Origin: Alphaproteobacteria bacterium
GTDB taxonomy: Bacteria > Pseudomonadota > Alphaproteobacteria > JAUHZC01
DNA length: 64,000 nt
Direction of reading: 5' to 3'
NCBI GenBank assembly: GCA_023898725.1
Contig: CP060236.1
Coordinates: 62,001 to 126,000, forward strand
Position numbers and translations under genes: made by a program. This document shows, piece by piece, positions 17,631 to 26,191 of the stretch; the stretch's first letter is position 1; the number at the start of each line of letters is the position of its first letter. The notes beneath the pieces were generated by a model. It did not search any database and had not been told where the DNA came from. It saw only the letters and a program-made list of their open reading frames with translations.

Positions 17631-17702
17631 TTATTGAATAAAAAGTGACATGATCACCAAGCTTGCACCTACAAAGAGCTGCACAAATGCATGATTAAAC
17701 AT
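17631..17702 (-). CDS. Candidate 23-residue single-helix membrane peptide
   Basis: Reading the minus strand: a TTGACA box, a GATATA/TGATAT box 17-18 bp on, a consensus ribosome site GGAGGT, six bases, then ATG and 23 codons to TAA. The product (MFNHAFVQLF then VGASLVIMSLFIQ) is one hydrophobic helix with an almost uncharged N-terminus. The promoter and ribosome site are better than those of most recognised genes in the window. No family is recognised; tiny single-helix subunits of respiratory or transport complexes look like this. It sits in the 295-bp gap between recG and the ABC-F gene. An in-frame ATG two codons upstream is too close to the ribosome site. Confidence 0.5.
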   Translation of the reverse strand: MFNHAFVQLFVGASLVIMSLFIQ

Positions 17703-17728
17703 TTCCATACCTCCATACCATCCGCCTT

Positions 17729-17758
17729 TATATCATCACGGCATTGGAAATATGTCAA
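17729..17758 (-). promoter_or_regulatory. Promoter of the 23-residue peptide
   Basis: Minus strand: consensus -35 TTGACA (17758-17753) and -10 TGATAT or GATATA (17735-17729) with a 17- or 18-bp spacer. Start expected near 17722, about 20 bases before the peptide ATG. Confidence 0.55.
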
Positions 17759-17852
17759 TATTAAATATCTATTTATCGTGTTACGCGTATGACATAATTC
17801 GATATTTGCCTATAAATTTGCGAAATTTTCCTGAAAGAAAAACGATTTTATA

Positions 17853-19403
17853 TTAAATACTTGCGCGATATTCTGACAAGTTTCCCCTAAATTGCGTGAC
17901 TTTTTGGTTGGAAACAACCCACAACTCATCAGCAACCGCATTAATCAGGTGTGCATCGTGAGAGACAAGCACCACGGCACCTGAAAATTCGTTCAACGCT
18001 AGCGCCAGTGAGTCACGCATTTCGATATCAAGATGGTTTGTAGGCTCATCCAAAATAAGTAAATTGGGACTATCAATACACAAACCACAAAATACCAGGC
18101 GCACCTTTTCTCCTCCTGAAAGCGAAGATAGTTGACGCGACACCATGTCTGTGTTGAAGCCAAAGCGCCCCAAATGAGCACGAATTTTGGTATCTCCTAT
18201 GTCAGGGTTTAAGCGATGAATAATTTGATAGGGTGTAGCCGTTTGATCTAAGGTTTCATATTGATGTTGATCGAAATACCCTACGCGAATTTTATCGGAA
18301 ATATATACGTTCCCCTTCAGAGGCTGAAGTTTTCCTGCCAAAAACTTCACAAATGTCGATTTCCCATTTCCGTTAGCGCCTAACAGAGCGATACGCTCTT
18401 CTGGATTAAGACCTCCTTTTAGATTTTTAAGCACTTCATGCTCACCGTATCCTAAAGTAAGTCCTTCAAAACGAACCATCGGCGGGGCAAGCACATCTGC
18501 CGTCGAAAACGCAAACTTTACTGTAGGATCTTCTGGTGTCATTTGAATGGGATTCAGTTTCTCCATCATTTTAATACGTGATTGTGCTTGTGCGGCCTTT
18601 GATGCTTTCGCACGAAAGCGATCCACAAATGATTGCAAATGCTGACGCTGGGATTCAATGCGGCGATTATACGATGCATCAGCCGCAAGCTGGGCCTTAT
18701 AGTTGGTTTCAAACGTATCGTAATTTCCCTTATAATATTTTAGCTGACCTTTTTTAAGATGAAAGATGCCATCAACTATTCCATTCACAAAATCGCGTTC
18801 GTGGCTAATTAATAAAATTGCCCGTGGATATGTTTTTAAGAATCCCTCCAGCCATGTGGATGTCTCAAAATCCAAGTGGTTAGTTGGTTCGTCAAGCAAC
18901 AATAAATCCGGAGATTGAAACAACGCGGCAGCAAGTGCTACCCGCATGCGCCAGCCTCCCGAGTAATGCTTCAAAGGCCGTGCCTGCATGTCTTTATCAA
19001 AACCAAGCCCTTTGAGAATTTCACCCGCACGTGCCTCAGCTGTATACGCATCAATATGAATTAAACGTTCATAAATATCACCCAAAAGATTTGGATCTTC
19101 GGTCGTTTCAAGCTTTTGCATCAGTTGCGTGCGCTCTGCATCGGACGCAATCACATAGTCCAAAACAGGCATATCTGTATCTGGAATATGCTGCTGTACC
19201 CAGCCAATTTTAATATCTTGGGGAATGGTAAGGTCACCGCTGTCACGCTCAAGTTCACTTAAAAGCAAGCGAAAGAGTGTTGATTTACCAGAACCATTAC
19301 GCCCAACAAGGCCAATTTTCTGCTTCTCAGCCAAACGGAAACTTACCGAGTCAATAATTTTACGACCAGCGATATAGTAGTCAATATTTTGTGCAGTAAT
19401 CAT
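17853..19403 (-). CDS. ABC-F family ATPase (YheS/Uup type)
   Basis: 516-residue soluble protein with two ATP-binding cassettes and no membrane domain, the ABC-F plan; such proteins act on the ribosome or in translation-related stress. First cassette: Walker A GRNGSGKS (34-41), signature YSGGWRMR near 148, Walker B LLLLDEPTNHLD. The linker between cassettes (about 240-300) is basic and helical (RIESQRQHLQSFVDRFRAKASKAAQAQSR), the P-site tRNA interaction motif. Second cassette: GANGNGKST, LSGGEKVR, LLILDEPTNHLD. It lacks the C-terminal coiled coil of YheS/Uup (about 630 residues). ATG at 19403 follows AAAGG. Confidence 0.9.
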   Translation of the reverse strand: MITAQNIDYYIAGRKIIDSVSFRLAEKQKIGLVGRNGSGKSTLFRLLLSELERDSGDLTIPQDIKIGWVQQHIPDTDMPVLDYVIASDAERTQLMQKLETTEDPNLLGDIYERLIHIDAYTAEARAGEILKGLGFDKDMQARPLKHYSGGWRMRVALAAALFQSPDLLLLDEPTNHLDFETSTWLEGFLKTYPRAILLISHERDFVNGIVDGIFHLKKGQLKYYKGNYDTFETNYKAQLAADASYNRRIESQRQHLQSFVDRFRAKASKAAQAQSRIKMMEKLNPIQMTPEDPTVKFAFSTADVLAPPMVRFEGLTLGYGEHEVLKNLKGGLNPEERIALLGANGNGKSTFVKFLAGKLQPLKGNVYISDKIRVGYFDQHQYETLDQTATPYQIIHRLNPDIGDTKIRAHLGRFGFNTDMVSRQLSSLSGGEKVRLVFCGLCIDSPNLLILDEPTNHLDIEMRDSLALALNEFSGAVVLVSHDAHLINAVADELWVVSNQKVTQFRGNLSEYRASI

Positions 19404-19549
19404 GAGTAACCTTTCACGTGTTAAAAATATCCCGAAACAATAACCTGCGCTTAATGCCAGTTTCTATATGACACAGGTGAGACAATTTGGGCACCTTGGC
19501 TGTACTCTTGTGCATACTACCGATAGCTAACAGAAGCGTGAAACTTTTT

Positions 19550-19819
19550 TCACACGCTGCGTGGGTCAAACGATTCTATTTCGATGCCTTCAGGTGAGCC
19601 GTTCGTAACCTTATCTATCCGCAATTTAGCATTCGCTAAAATCTTTTCACAGTATGTGCGTAAGAAAACCCCACGCTCATAAAGCGTAATAGAATCATTA
19701 AGCGATACTGTATCAGCTGCCTCAAGTTTTTGAATGATACTTTCAAGTTCTTTAAAAGCTTCTTCAAATGTAAGGTCTGAGGGTAACGCTGTTTTTTGTT
19801 GAGCGGTATCGCGAGGCAT
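19550..19819 (-). CDS. xseB: Exodeoxyribonuclease VII small subunit
   Basis: 89 residues, the usual XseB length. Partner of XseA in degrading single-stranded DNA. LTFEEAFKELESIIQKLE and SLNDSITLYERGVFLRTYCEKILANAKLRI are the two conserved helices. In free-living alphaproteobacteria it is commonly beside dxs; dxs is not next to it here, in line with the missing dxr elsewhere in the window. It starts 160 bp downstream of the PpiD-like gene, beyond a strong terminator, so it needs its own promoter. Confidence 0.9.
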   Translation of the reverse strand: MPRDTAQQKTALPSDLTFEEAFKELESIIQKLEAADTVSLNDSITLYERGVFLRTYCEKILANAKLRIDKVTNGSPEGIEIESFDPRSV

Positions 19820-19899
19820 TTTGAGTCACTCTCCTATTTGGAAAGAACGAAGCATAACACTATTTTTTGCCGCAAAAAAGCAATGGTCAGGATATTTTG

Positions 19900-19950
19900 C
19901 AAAAAAAACATCCTACACAGTAACCCACCCCTACAGGTGTGGGTTACTGT
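19900..19950 (-). terminator. Rho-independent terminator of the ppiD-like gene
   Basis: A perfect 12-bp stem (ACAGTAACCCAC / GTGGGTTACTGT, 19917-19928 and 19939-19950) is followed on the minus strand, after eight bases, by eight T residues (19909-19902). It ends transcription of the gene at 19980-21740. Confidence 0.8.
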
Positions 19951-19979
19951 TCCTTGCATCACAACATCTTGTTTTGACA

Positions 19980-21740
19980 CTAACCAGCGTTCTCTTTAAG
20001 GCCAAGGGTTTTGAGAACGTCCTTATTATAATCAACTTTGTAGCGCTTCTGCAGGTAGGCAAGGTACAGATTTTGCACATCATTTTGCATTTCACGAGTA
20101 AGGTTTGCTGTTAACTGCTTGATGATCTCCGGCTTGATTGATTTAAAATCAGTGTCTTCAACAGAGGAAACTTGAATGATTTGAATACTTTTATTCTTCA
20201 CATTAGGCAAAATTACTATGTCATCCTTATTAACATCATCAGCACGATTCTCAAACCCGACAAGATCGAATTTTTGCGCTTGTGAGGCAAGCTCATAGCG
20301 TAGGCCAAAAACATCACGAAGACTACCACCAAACTTGGCTTCTAAAGGCGGAACTTTTTTATGCTTATCTGCCTTCTGAGTATCTGGTTTTAGGGTTTCT
20401 GCATATGCTGTGACCATGTCATAGGTTGCCTTGAATTGGGCTTCACGTATAACAACATCAGTAACATCGGCCTTCACCTCCTCATACTCCGGAATACGGC
20501 GCGGCTCAACTTCATCCACATGGACAATCACATAGTCACCACTGGGCAATTGGTGTGTTTCGCTATCTGAACCTTTCTGTGTGGCAAACACAAGCCCAAT
20601 CAGGTTTTGAATATCACCACGCGCAACGTGTGCTTGGGATTGTAAGGCTTCCACAACTGATTTTTCACCCTTAGGGCCCATTTGTCCGCCTTGCGTCACC
20701 TCATGAAACGCATGCGTTTTGAGGGCCGTGAGCGTAACAGTAGTCATGCCTGCTTTGCCCGCTCCTTGGGTACGCACAAGAGTTGATACATCATCCAAGG
20801 ATACTCCACCGGCAACTTTATCATCGATAAAAGATTTGAGTGTTTCCATCGCATCAGCGTTTGCTTCCCTGAGAAGCTGGCGACGGAGCTCTTCTTTCAC
20901 ATCCTCAAATTTCACTTTTTCCTTTTTACCTACACGAGACTCAAAGGCATTTTTTACCTGATCATCTGTGACTTTGTGGGGCAAATCTGCGTACCGTAAA
21001 TGCAGGATTTTAAAAGAGCGTCGTTCAGGAATCGCATAGTAATCTTTGTTCGTTGTATAAAACTGGGCAATCGTATCTTCCGTGGGTGCAGGCACGGCGT
21101 TTTTCTGACCAGGAACTTTTGCAACAGGAAGCAAAGGCACATCGAGTATACGCATCCGCAACTTCTGGTGAAACCGCTTAATAAATGTTTCTCCCAAAAC
21201 CTGGGGAGCCTGAATACCACGGGTCACTACACTCAATAGCTGGCGTCGACGCAAATCGCCACGCAACGTTTCAATGTACTCATCTTCGTTCATACGCAAA
21301 ACCTGCAGAACCTGATTAAATCGGGCGCGGTCAAAGGTACCGTTTTTTCCATGAAATAAAGGATCGCGATGAACCAAGGGCACAACAACTTCCACAGGGA
21401 TATGGATCCCCAAACGATCACATTCTTGGTCTACCAATTCACCAACAACCATTTCTTGTAGTGTTGCCACCTCCAACTGCAAGCGACGGTAATCCTCTGG
21501 TTGCAAGCGACGATTGCCCGCCATTCGTTGGGCCATTTCCATCTGATGCTGGAGCTTACGCGAAAATGCATCCATCTTAATCGTACGCCCCCCCACAGAA
21601 ACAAGCGTTGCGTGAGCAGGACTCATAAACTGTTGCCACAAATCGCCAACACCCCACAAAAATATGAAAGAGGCTACAAGAACCCCGATAAAAATTTTGA
21701 AAGCAAGCGTTTGGGCTATGCGATGAAAGATTTGAAGCAT
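19980..21740 (-). CDS. PpiD/SurA-like periplasmic peptidyl-prolyl isomerase
   Basis: 586 residues. Inner-membrane-anchored chaperone that helps fold exported outer-membrane proteins. One N-terminal membrane helix (FKIFIGVLVASFIFLWGVG, about 14-32) is followed by a SurA-N-like helical region (residues 45-190: VSVGGRTIKMDAFSRKL, DPLFHGKNGTFDRARFNQVL) and a parvulin-like section from about 225 (FYTTNKDYYAIPERRSFKILHL). The architecture and size match PpiD (about 620). The isomerase core is not strongly conserved to my eye, so chaperone function is safer than catalysis. It ends at a strong terminator. Confidence 0.85.
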   Translation of the reverse strand: MLQIFHRIAQTLAFKIFIGVLVASFIFLWGVGDLWQQFMSPAHATLVSVGGRTIKMDAFSRKLQHQMEMAQRMAGNRRLQPEDYRRLQLEVATLQEMVVGELVDQECDRLGIHIPVEVVVPLVHRDPLFHGKNGTFDRARFNQVLQVLRMNEDEYIETLRGDLRRRQLLSVVTRGIQAPQVLGETFIKRFHQKLRMRILDVPLLPVAKVPGQKNAVPAPTEDTIAQFYTTNKDYYAIPERRSFKILHLRYADLPHKVTDDQVKNAFESRVGKKEKVKFEDVKEELRRQLLREANADAMETLKSFIDDKVAGGVSLDDVSTLVRTQGAGKAGMTTVTLTALKTHAFHEVTQGGQMGPKGEKSVVEALQSQAHVARGDIQNLIGLVFATQKGSDSETHQLPSGDYVIVHVDEVEPRRIPEYEEVKADVTDVVIREAQFKATYDMVTAYAETLKPDTQKADKHKKVPPLEAKFGGSLRDVFGLRYELASQAQKFDLVGFENRADDVNKDDIVILPNVKNKSIQIIQVSSVEDTDFKSIKPEIIKQLTANLTREMQNDVQNLYLAYLQKRYKVDYNKDVLKTLGLKENAG

Positions 21741-21795
21741 TACGTAAATTTATTATGATTTCCTGCAAAGATAGCAAATCCCCGCCATAAAGCAA

Positions 21796-22587
21796 TCACT
21801 TACTTGGTCTTTTTATCCCAATAGCTGAGATCTGACAGCCATAGGTTTCATCCCCATTGTGCCTGCAACGCCGATAGCTGAAAAATCGACGTGCATTACT
21901 GTATGTATCAAGACTATGAGCCGAAATATCATGCACACCCGCGTCCACCAACAACCATCGCGCAAAGCCCTCAAGGTTGAAATAATACTTTTCTTTGAAA
22001 CGCAAAAAATAACCGCACGCAATGGTATAACGGTCTGTCAATTCCTTCATACAATCCTCGCCAAACGCAAAGTTTTGTTGCTGGAGGCAGGGCCCTAAGG
22101 CAGCAACAAAAGTGCTCCCGGGCGATATTTGTCGCAGCTGAGCAATCGTTTGAGCAATGATTCCCCTTAACGCGCCACGCCACCCTGCGTGAATCGCCGC
22201 CACAACTGTTCCATGCGTATCACTAATCAGGATTGGCAAACAATCTGCTGTCAAAATTCCCACAGCAACACCAGGAACTGTTGTAATAAGGGCATCTGCC
22301 TTCCCTAATATAAGAGGATGATCGCCACGCTCCTGGGGGAATTCACGCACACACACAACATCTGCCGTGTGGTCTTGGCGGACCATACAAAGCCGATCAA
22401 CGTTCGCTCCTAAGGAGATGAGCAACCGCCTATAGTTTTCGCTAAGATTTTTATCAGATTCTTGGGCGCGGCGTGCAAAATTTGCTGTGGCTAAATCACC
22501 CGCACTCACACCCCCTTCTCGCGTAAAAAACCCATGAACAATAGAGGGGATCGCATCAAGACTTTGTGTGTGTAAAAAAGGCAACAT
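21796..22587 (-). CDS. pgeF: Peptidoglycan editing factor PgeF / purine nucleoside phosphorylase (YfiH family)
   Basis: 263 residues of the multi-copper oxidase-like YfiH/LACC1 fold. Members cleave purine nucleosides and, in E. coli, correct misincorporated peptidoglycan stem residues. Metal site residues are in RQDHTADV (His near 73), ILTADCLPILI (Cys near 117) and HAGWRGAL (His near 134); GPCLQQQNF and DTYSNARRFFSYRR are family landmarks. In the order lgt - midA - pgeF, a conserved alphaproteobacterial trio. Confidence 0.9.
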   Translation of the reverse strand: MLPFLHTQSLDAIPSIVHGFFTREGGVSAGDLATANFARRAQESDKNLSENYRRLLISLGANVDRLCMVRQDHTADVVCVREFPQERGDHPLILGKADALITTVPGVAVGILTADCLPILISDTHGTVVAAIHAGWRGALRGIIAQTIAQLRQISPGSTFVAALGPCLQQQNFAFGEDCMKELTDRYTIACGYFLRFKEKYYFNLEGFARWLLVDAGVHDISAHSLDTYSNARRFFSYRRCRHNGDETYGCQISAIGIKRPSK

Positions 22588-22656
22588 TTCTCACTATAGT
22601 ACGAATGATTGAAATTCAAAAGATTCTTTGCGCAGTTACAAGAGATTTCTTTTGCG

Positions 22657-23754
22657 TCATACAACCCTATTTTTTTTCAAAACCGCCACCTTAAATAGAA
22701 TGCCTAAATCTGTAATGAGACGATCATAACCCGCCATAATTTCAGAAGATTGTTTTGGATTTTGCTGCAAAATCTTTGCTAGCCGAAGGTCAATGCCATT
22801 ATCTTTGAGAAAGTGGCGCTGGTGGGTTACGTGCGTGGAAAAACCCTGCGCTTCAGCAAGGGATGTGAACGCGGTAAAATTGACATGGCTTGTAATGTCA
22901 ACGAAACCCGGATCTGTCATTACATCCGTGTAAGCGTGTTGACGAACTCCTTGTACTGTTCCTGTGCGCTGTATTCCCGTATATCCGTAATCAATAAAAG
23001 CAGCAGCGCCCTCCACGCAACAGGCACTAAGGGAACGAAGGAAAGAGTCATAATACGCACACACTTCAATACAATCACCCTCGCAAAGCGATGCACCATC
23101 CCCCAAAACATACCAAGGCAACGGTTCCTGGATGGGTTGTGGTGCGCGCACACATCTAAAGGAATGCCCGTCACTCATAACGCGCTCCTCCCACAACTGC
23201 CCCCTACACATGTAATAGGGTTGCACAGGCAACGCATCAAGGAATTCATTGGCAATTAAAATATAGGGAGCCTTGAGTTGTAGGTCCTCAGAAGAAGGCA
23301 CCCACGTGGGGAAGAAATTTTTTTTTTGCGCGGGAACGTCCGTTACGGCTGAACGCTGCTGAGCAATAGCATGAGGGTTACACTCCACCATCTGGATCAT
23401 AACCCCAGCGATGCACGCAGGCACAAGCGATAGAACATGCAAAACATCGCGCATCAATGTTCCGCGACCACCGCCCAGCTCGATGAGAGTCCATTGAGGG
23501 GGGCTTTTCAGTGCCAACCACTGCTGCAACACCCAAAACCCCATTACTTGACCAAACAGAGGAGATATTTCCGGTGCGGTTATAAAGTCATCCCCTACCG
23601 CGATCGCCGTTTTGTAATAGCCATGCTTTTCATGCGTGAGGCATATCTGCATATATTCCTGAAAAGAAATGGTTTGGTCACGGCCTATATAGGCGTGCAG
23701 ATATGCCGCCAAGGGTGTTTGATGAGCATCAGCCATGCGCATCTGCGTTACCAC
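22657..23754 (-). CDS. SAM-dependent methyltransferase, MidA/NDUFAF7 family
   Basis: 365 residues. The mitochondrial relative NDUFAF7 symmetrically dimethylates an arginine in complex I; the bacterial role is assumed similar. Seen: GYYKTAIAVGDDFITAPEISPLFGQ split over residues 46-70, the SAM loop IELGGGRGTLMRDVL near 91, NEFLDALPVQPY near 165 and FIDYGYTG near 247. Begins one base after lgt ends, so it is cotranscribed with it. The open frame allows Met1, Met5 or Met7 as start. Confidence 0.88.
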   Translation of the reverse strand: MVTQMRMADAHQTPLAAYLHAYIGRDQTISFQEYMQICLTHEKHGYYKTAIAVGDDFITAPEISPLFGQVMGFWVLQQWLALKSPPQWTLIELGGGRGTLMRDVLHVLSLVPACIAGVMIQMVECNPHAIAQQRSAVTDVPAQKKNFFPTWVPSSEDLQLKAPYILIANEFLDALPVQPYYMCRGQLWEERVMSDGHSFRCVRAPQPIQEPLPWYVLGDGASLCEGDCIEVCAYYDSFLRSLSACCVEGAAAFIDYGYTGIQRTGTVQGVRQHAYTDVMTDPGFVDITSHVNFTAFTSLAEAQGFSTHVTHQRHFLKDNGIDLRLAKILQQNPKQSSEIMAGYDRLITDLGILFKVAVLKKNRVV

Positions 23755-23755
23755 A

Positions 23756-24547
23756 TCACGCCGTCAGGTTATGAGAGTAGGAAGAACGCGTAAACACCAA
23801 AAACAAGCCGATCACCAAAAGGGGAAGCGACAGAAGTTGCCCAAGCGTTATCCCTAAGAAATACCCATCAGGGGTACGAAAAACCTCACTAATGCAGCGA
23901 AAAACTCCATAGAATATCAAAAAGTATCCCAATATCCGCCCACGTACACAAGCTGAGGAATAGGCATCAACCATCCGCACAATAAGAAAAAGACATGCTC
24001 CCTCAAGAAAGGCCTCATAAAGCTGGCTCGGATGGCGCAAGACCCCATCCACGGTGGGAAAGACAACACCCCAGGATTTATCTGTGGGACGCCCAATATG
24101 CTCGCTATTAATGAAATTAGCAATCCGCCCCAAAAAAATACCTAGCGGCGCATGAAAAACTATCATATCTAAAAAAGGGAGTATAGGGATTTGCATACGT
24201 CGACAGCCATAAATGCTCGCCAAAGCCCCCCCTATCAACGCACCATGGAAGGACATCCCACCGTTCCAGATCTGCAAAATACGCCATGGCTCACAAAGCA
24301 TGTGGAGGTCATAAAAAAGAACATATCCCAAGCGCCCCCCCAACAAAACCCCCACACCCACAGAAGAGACAAGATCATCAACAAAACGCGGGCTTACATG
24401 TTTATAAAGTTGCAGAATTTTCACCCGCACCCCATACCACGTATAAGCAAAGCCAATCACATAACTAATGCCGTACCAACGAACATCAAACGCACCAAGG
24501 GAAAAGGCAATGGGAGAGATGTTATGAATGTAAGTCATCGGATACAA
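23756..24547 (-). CDS. lgt: Prolipoprotein diacylglyceryl transferase Lgt
   Basis: 263-residue inner-membrane enzyme that puts diacylglycerol on the lipobox cysteine of prolipoproteins such as BamD. Multiple membrane helices; the Lgt signature GRIANFINSEHIGRPTD lies near residue 138, with GGMSFHGALIGG near 91 and HPSQLYEAFLEG near 175. First gene of lgt-midA-pgeF. Two DnaA boxes sit 17-37 bases upstream of its ATG. Confidence 0.96.
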   Translation of the reverse strand: MYPMTYIHNISPIAFSLGAFDVRWYGISYVIGFAYTWYGVRVKILQLYKHVSPRFVDDLVSSVGVGVLLGGRLGYVLFYDLHMLCEPWRILQIWNGGMSFHGALIGGALASIYGCRRMQIPILPFLDMIVFHAPLGIFLGRIANFINSEHIGRPTDKSWGVVFPTVDGVLRHPSQLYEAFLEGACLFLIVRMVDAYSSACVRGRILGYFLIFYGVFRCISEVFRTPDGYFLGITLGQLLSLPLLVIGLFLVFTRSSYSHNLTA

Positions 24548-24563
24548 ACGACACTAGGTATGC

Positions 24564-24584
24564 TGTGGATAAAGCTGTGGATAA
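24564..24584. promoter_or_regulatory. Tandem DnaA boxes
   Basis: TGTGGATAA occurs at 24564-24572 and again at 24576-24584, 12 bp apart in the same orientation. Each is the perfect complement of the consensus DnaA box TTATCCACA. They may regulate lgt or mark an origin-like region. Confidence 0.5.
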
Positions 24585-24754
24585 AAAGACACCAGAACGG
24601 CGATACTATTTTCTAGCAATGATTGAACCTTCGGTCAATGCCGTTTTTTTCTTTTTTGTGTATTTTTTGCATCTGAATCAACAGAAACCTCCCAAACGGA
24701 ACGTTGGGGGGGATACACTCAAAACTGAGCGTTGTGCTTAAAAAAAACTGTGCT

Positions 24755-24795
24755 TAAAAAATCGTATAGATTTGTAGGTTAAAGAAATCTATACG
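24755..24795 (-). terminator. Rho-independent terminator of the secreted protein gene
   Basis: An 11-bp perfect stem (CGTATAGATTT at 24763-24773, AAATCTATACG at 24785-24795) is followed on the minus strand by a T-rich run, then a second T-run. It lies about 120 bp after the gene at 24913-25440. Confidence 0.6.
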
Positions 24796-24912
24796 TATGA
24801 TATCTAAAATTTGTAGAAAAAGCCTATTTTCACTATAGCAATTCTCTTTTAGGGTCTCGAAAATCCCTACAAAAGGTTTATCATGAACACACCCGAGGGG
24901 TGGGCGAAAGTA

Positions 24913-25440
24913 TCACCCTGAGCCACCTCCGCCTCCCGCAACCATGGACCGATCCTCTGAGCGTTCCTCTTGAGGATCGGATTGCTGTTGGATGCGCACC
25001 AATAACTCTGCATCAAGTTGCATTTTTTGATAGAGTGGATAATATTGCTGAAGCCTAGCATTATCTGGGGTATCCCAACCAAGCATCGTGAACAACGCCC
25101 CCCACAAACGCGCTGCATCGGGAAACACATATTTCTCAAAAAACTCATTGGAAATTAACCGATTTAAGATTTCCAAGCGCTCCCTATAGCGCCCCATGTT
25201 CACCTCGTTGCGAAAGGGGTGGGAATCATCAAGAGGCAACTCTAAGTACCGTTGCAAGGCGTTCTCCTTGATATCTGCCAATACTTGCACCACAGAGGCT
25301 TTTTTCGGCGAAAGATCCTCATTAAGGTGGTGAGGGGATACCGCAACAGCAGCAGGTTCATAGGACTTGTCTTCCGAGGCAAAAACGGAAGAGACTAAAA
25401 TAAGCACCAGTAAACTTATCATCTTGGTTTTTGTAATCAT
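24913..25440 (-). CDS. Unknown exported protein, 175 residues
   Basis: Starts with a clear signal peptide (ISLLVLILVSSVFAS, about residues 8-22, cleavage expected after Ala). The mature part is helical and charged (KENALQRYLELPLDDSHPF, RYRERLEILNRLISNEFFEKYVFPDAARLWGAL) and ends in a glycine run, VAGGGGGSG. No family recognised. The export signal, its own terminator and an AT-rich promoter region with an inverted repeat show it is a self-contained unit. In a host-dwelling bacterium it could be an effector or a surface protein; that is speculation. Confidence 0.65.
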   Translation of the reverse strand: MITKTKMISLLVLILVSSVFASEDKSYEPAAVAVSPHHLNEDLSPKKASVVQVLADIKENALQRYLELPLDDSHPFRNEVNMGRYRERLEILNRLISNEFFEKYVFPDAARLWGALFTMLGWDTPDNARLQQYYPLYQKMQLDAELLVRIQQQSDPQEERSEDRSMVAGGGGGSG

Positions 25441-25463
25441 TCTTATTAATGAATTTTTGATAT

Positions 25464-25500
25464 AAAGATATGAACCATTATTATAAAATACAATATCTTT
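25464..25500. repeat. Inverted repeat in the promoter region of the exported protein
   Basis: AAAGATAT (25464-25471) and ATATCTTT (25493-25500) flank an AT-rich centre containing TATAAT-like sequence, just upstream of the minus-strand gene starting at 25440. A possible operator. Confidence 0.35.
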
Positions 25501-25628
25501 TTTTGATTATATTATTATGATTATATTTCATAAGAAACAGGTATTCCTTTTATGCGTGTGCTCGCCACCTCCATAATCAAAAAAAACCTTTGATTTTTTG
25601 CATAAAGATGATTATGTTCACCCACATC

Positions 25629-25703
<75 letters not shown>

Positions 25704-26191
25704 TTTGGTTCCTAAAAATCCACTCCAGAGCAAATGTAGATCGCGCGCTTTTTTGTATAAAGCACCCGCTCATAAACCAAGAAGATTAATCCCCCTCACC
25801 GCTAATATTGCCTCGAATGCATTATTTATGGCAACAATTTCCCAAAAACACAGAAATTAAACACCTGGATGGTCTTCACCATGCCTGTCATAATCACTAT
25901 CCTAACATATTTTTCTGTCTCAATATGCCAGTCAAGACAACACTGATACGCATTGATCACACGGGGTGCGGGAATTTAGCCGCTGAGGTATCCGAAGCAA
26001 TGAATGCTGGTGATCCAAAAATAGGATAAGTCCTCAAGCGACTGAGAGTGCAAGCAGAAGAACGGGCAAAAGAAAAAAATCCACACACAACGTCGTCCAA
26101 GAGGCCATTTTTGACAAAGAGAAAAGGGGGTTTACAAAAAATTAATGGTTATCAGGTATCCTGCAAAAAATACCCGTGTGTCGTTCTTATA
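25704..26191 (+). other. 488-bp gap after tRNA-Val
   Basis: No convincing gene. A 73-codon frame at 25808-26029 has no ribosome site and no recognisable product. A TATAAT at 26188-26193 overlaps the ATG of the next gene. Confidence 0.5.

Larger units (their letters stand above)
24548..24912. other. 365-bp non-coding gap upstream of lgt
   Basis: Holds two DnaA boxes, a plus-strand hairpin ATTGAaCC-ttc-GGTCAAT (24622-24639) followed by T7, an AT-rich core, a direct repeat TGTGCTTAAAAAA (24733 and 24749) and the minus-strand terminator at 24755-24795. No protein-coding frame is convincing. Confidence 0.6.

Noticed and set aside
25808..26029. 73-codon plus-strand frame after tRNA-Val
   Set aside because: No ribosome site, no motif, no neighbour relation. 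Could be a gene fragment but cannot be supported.
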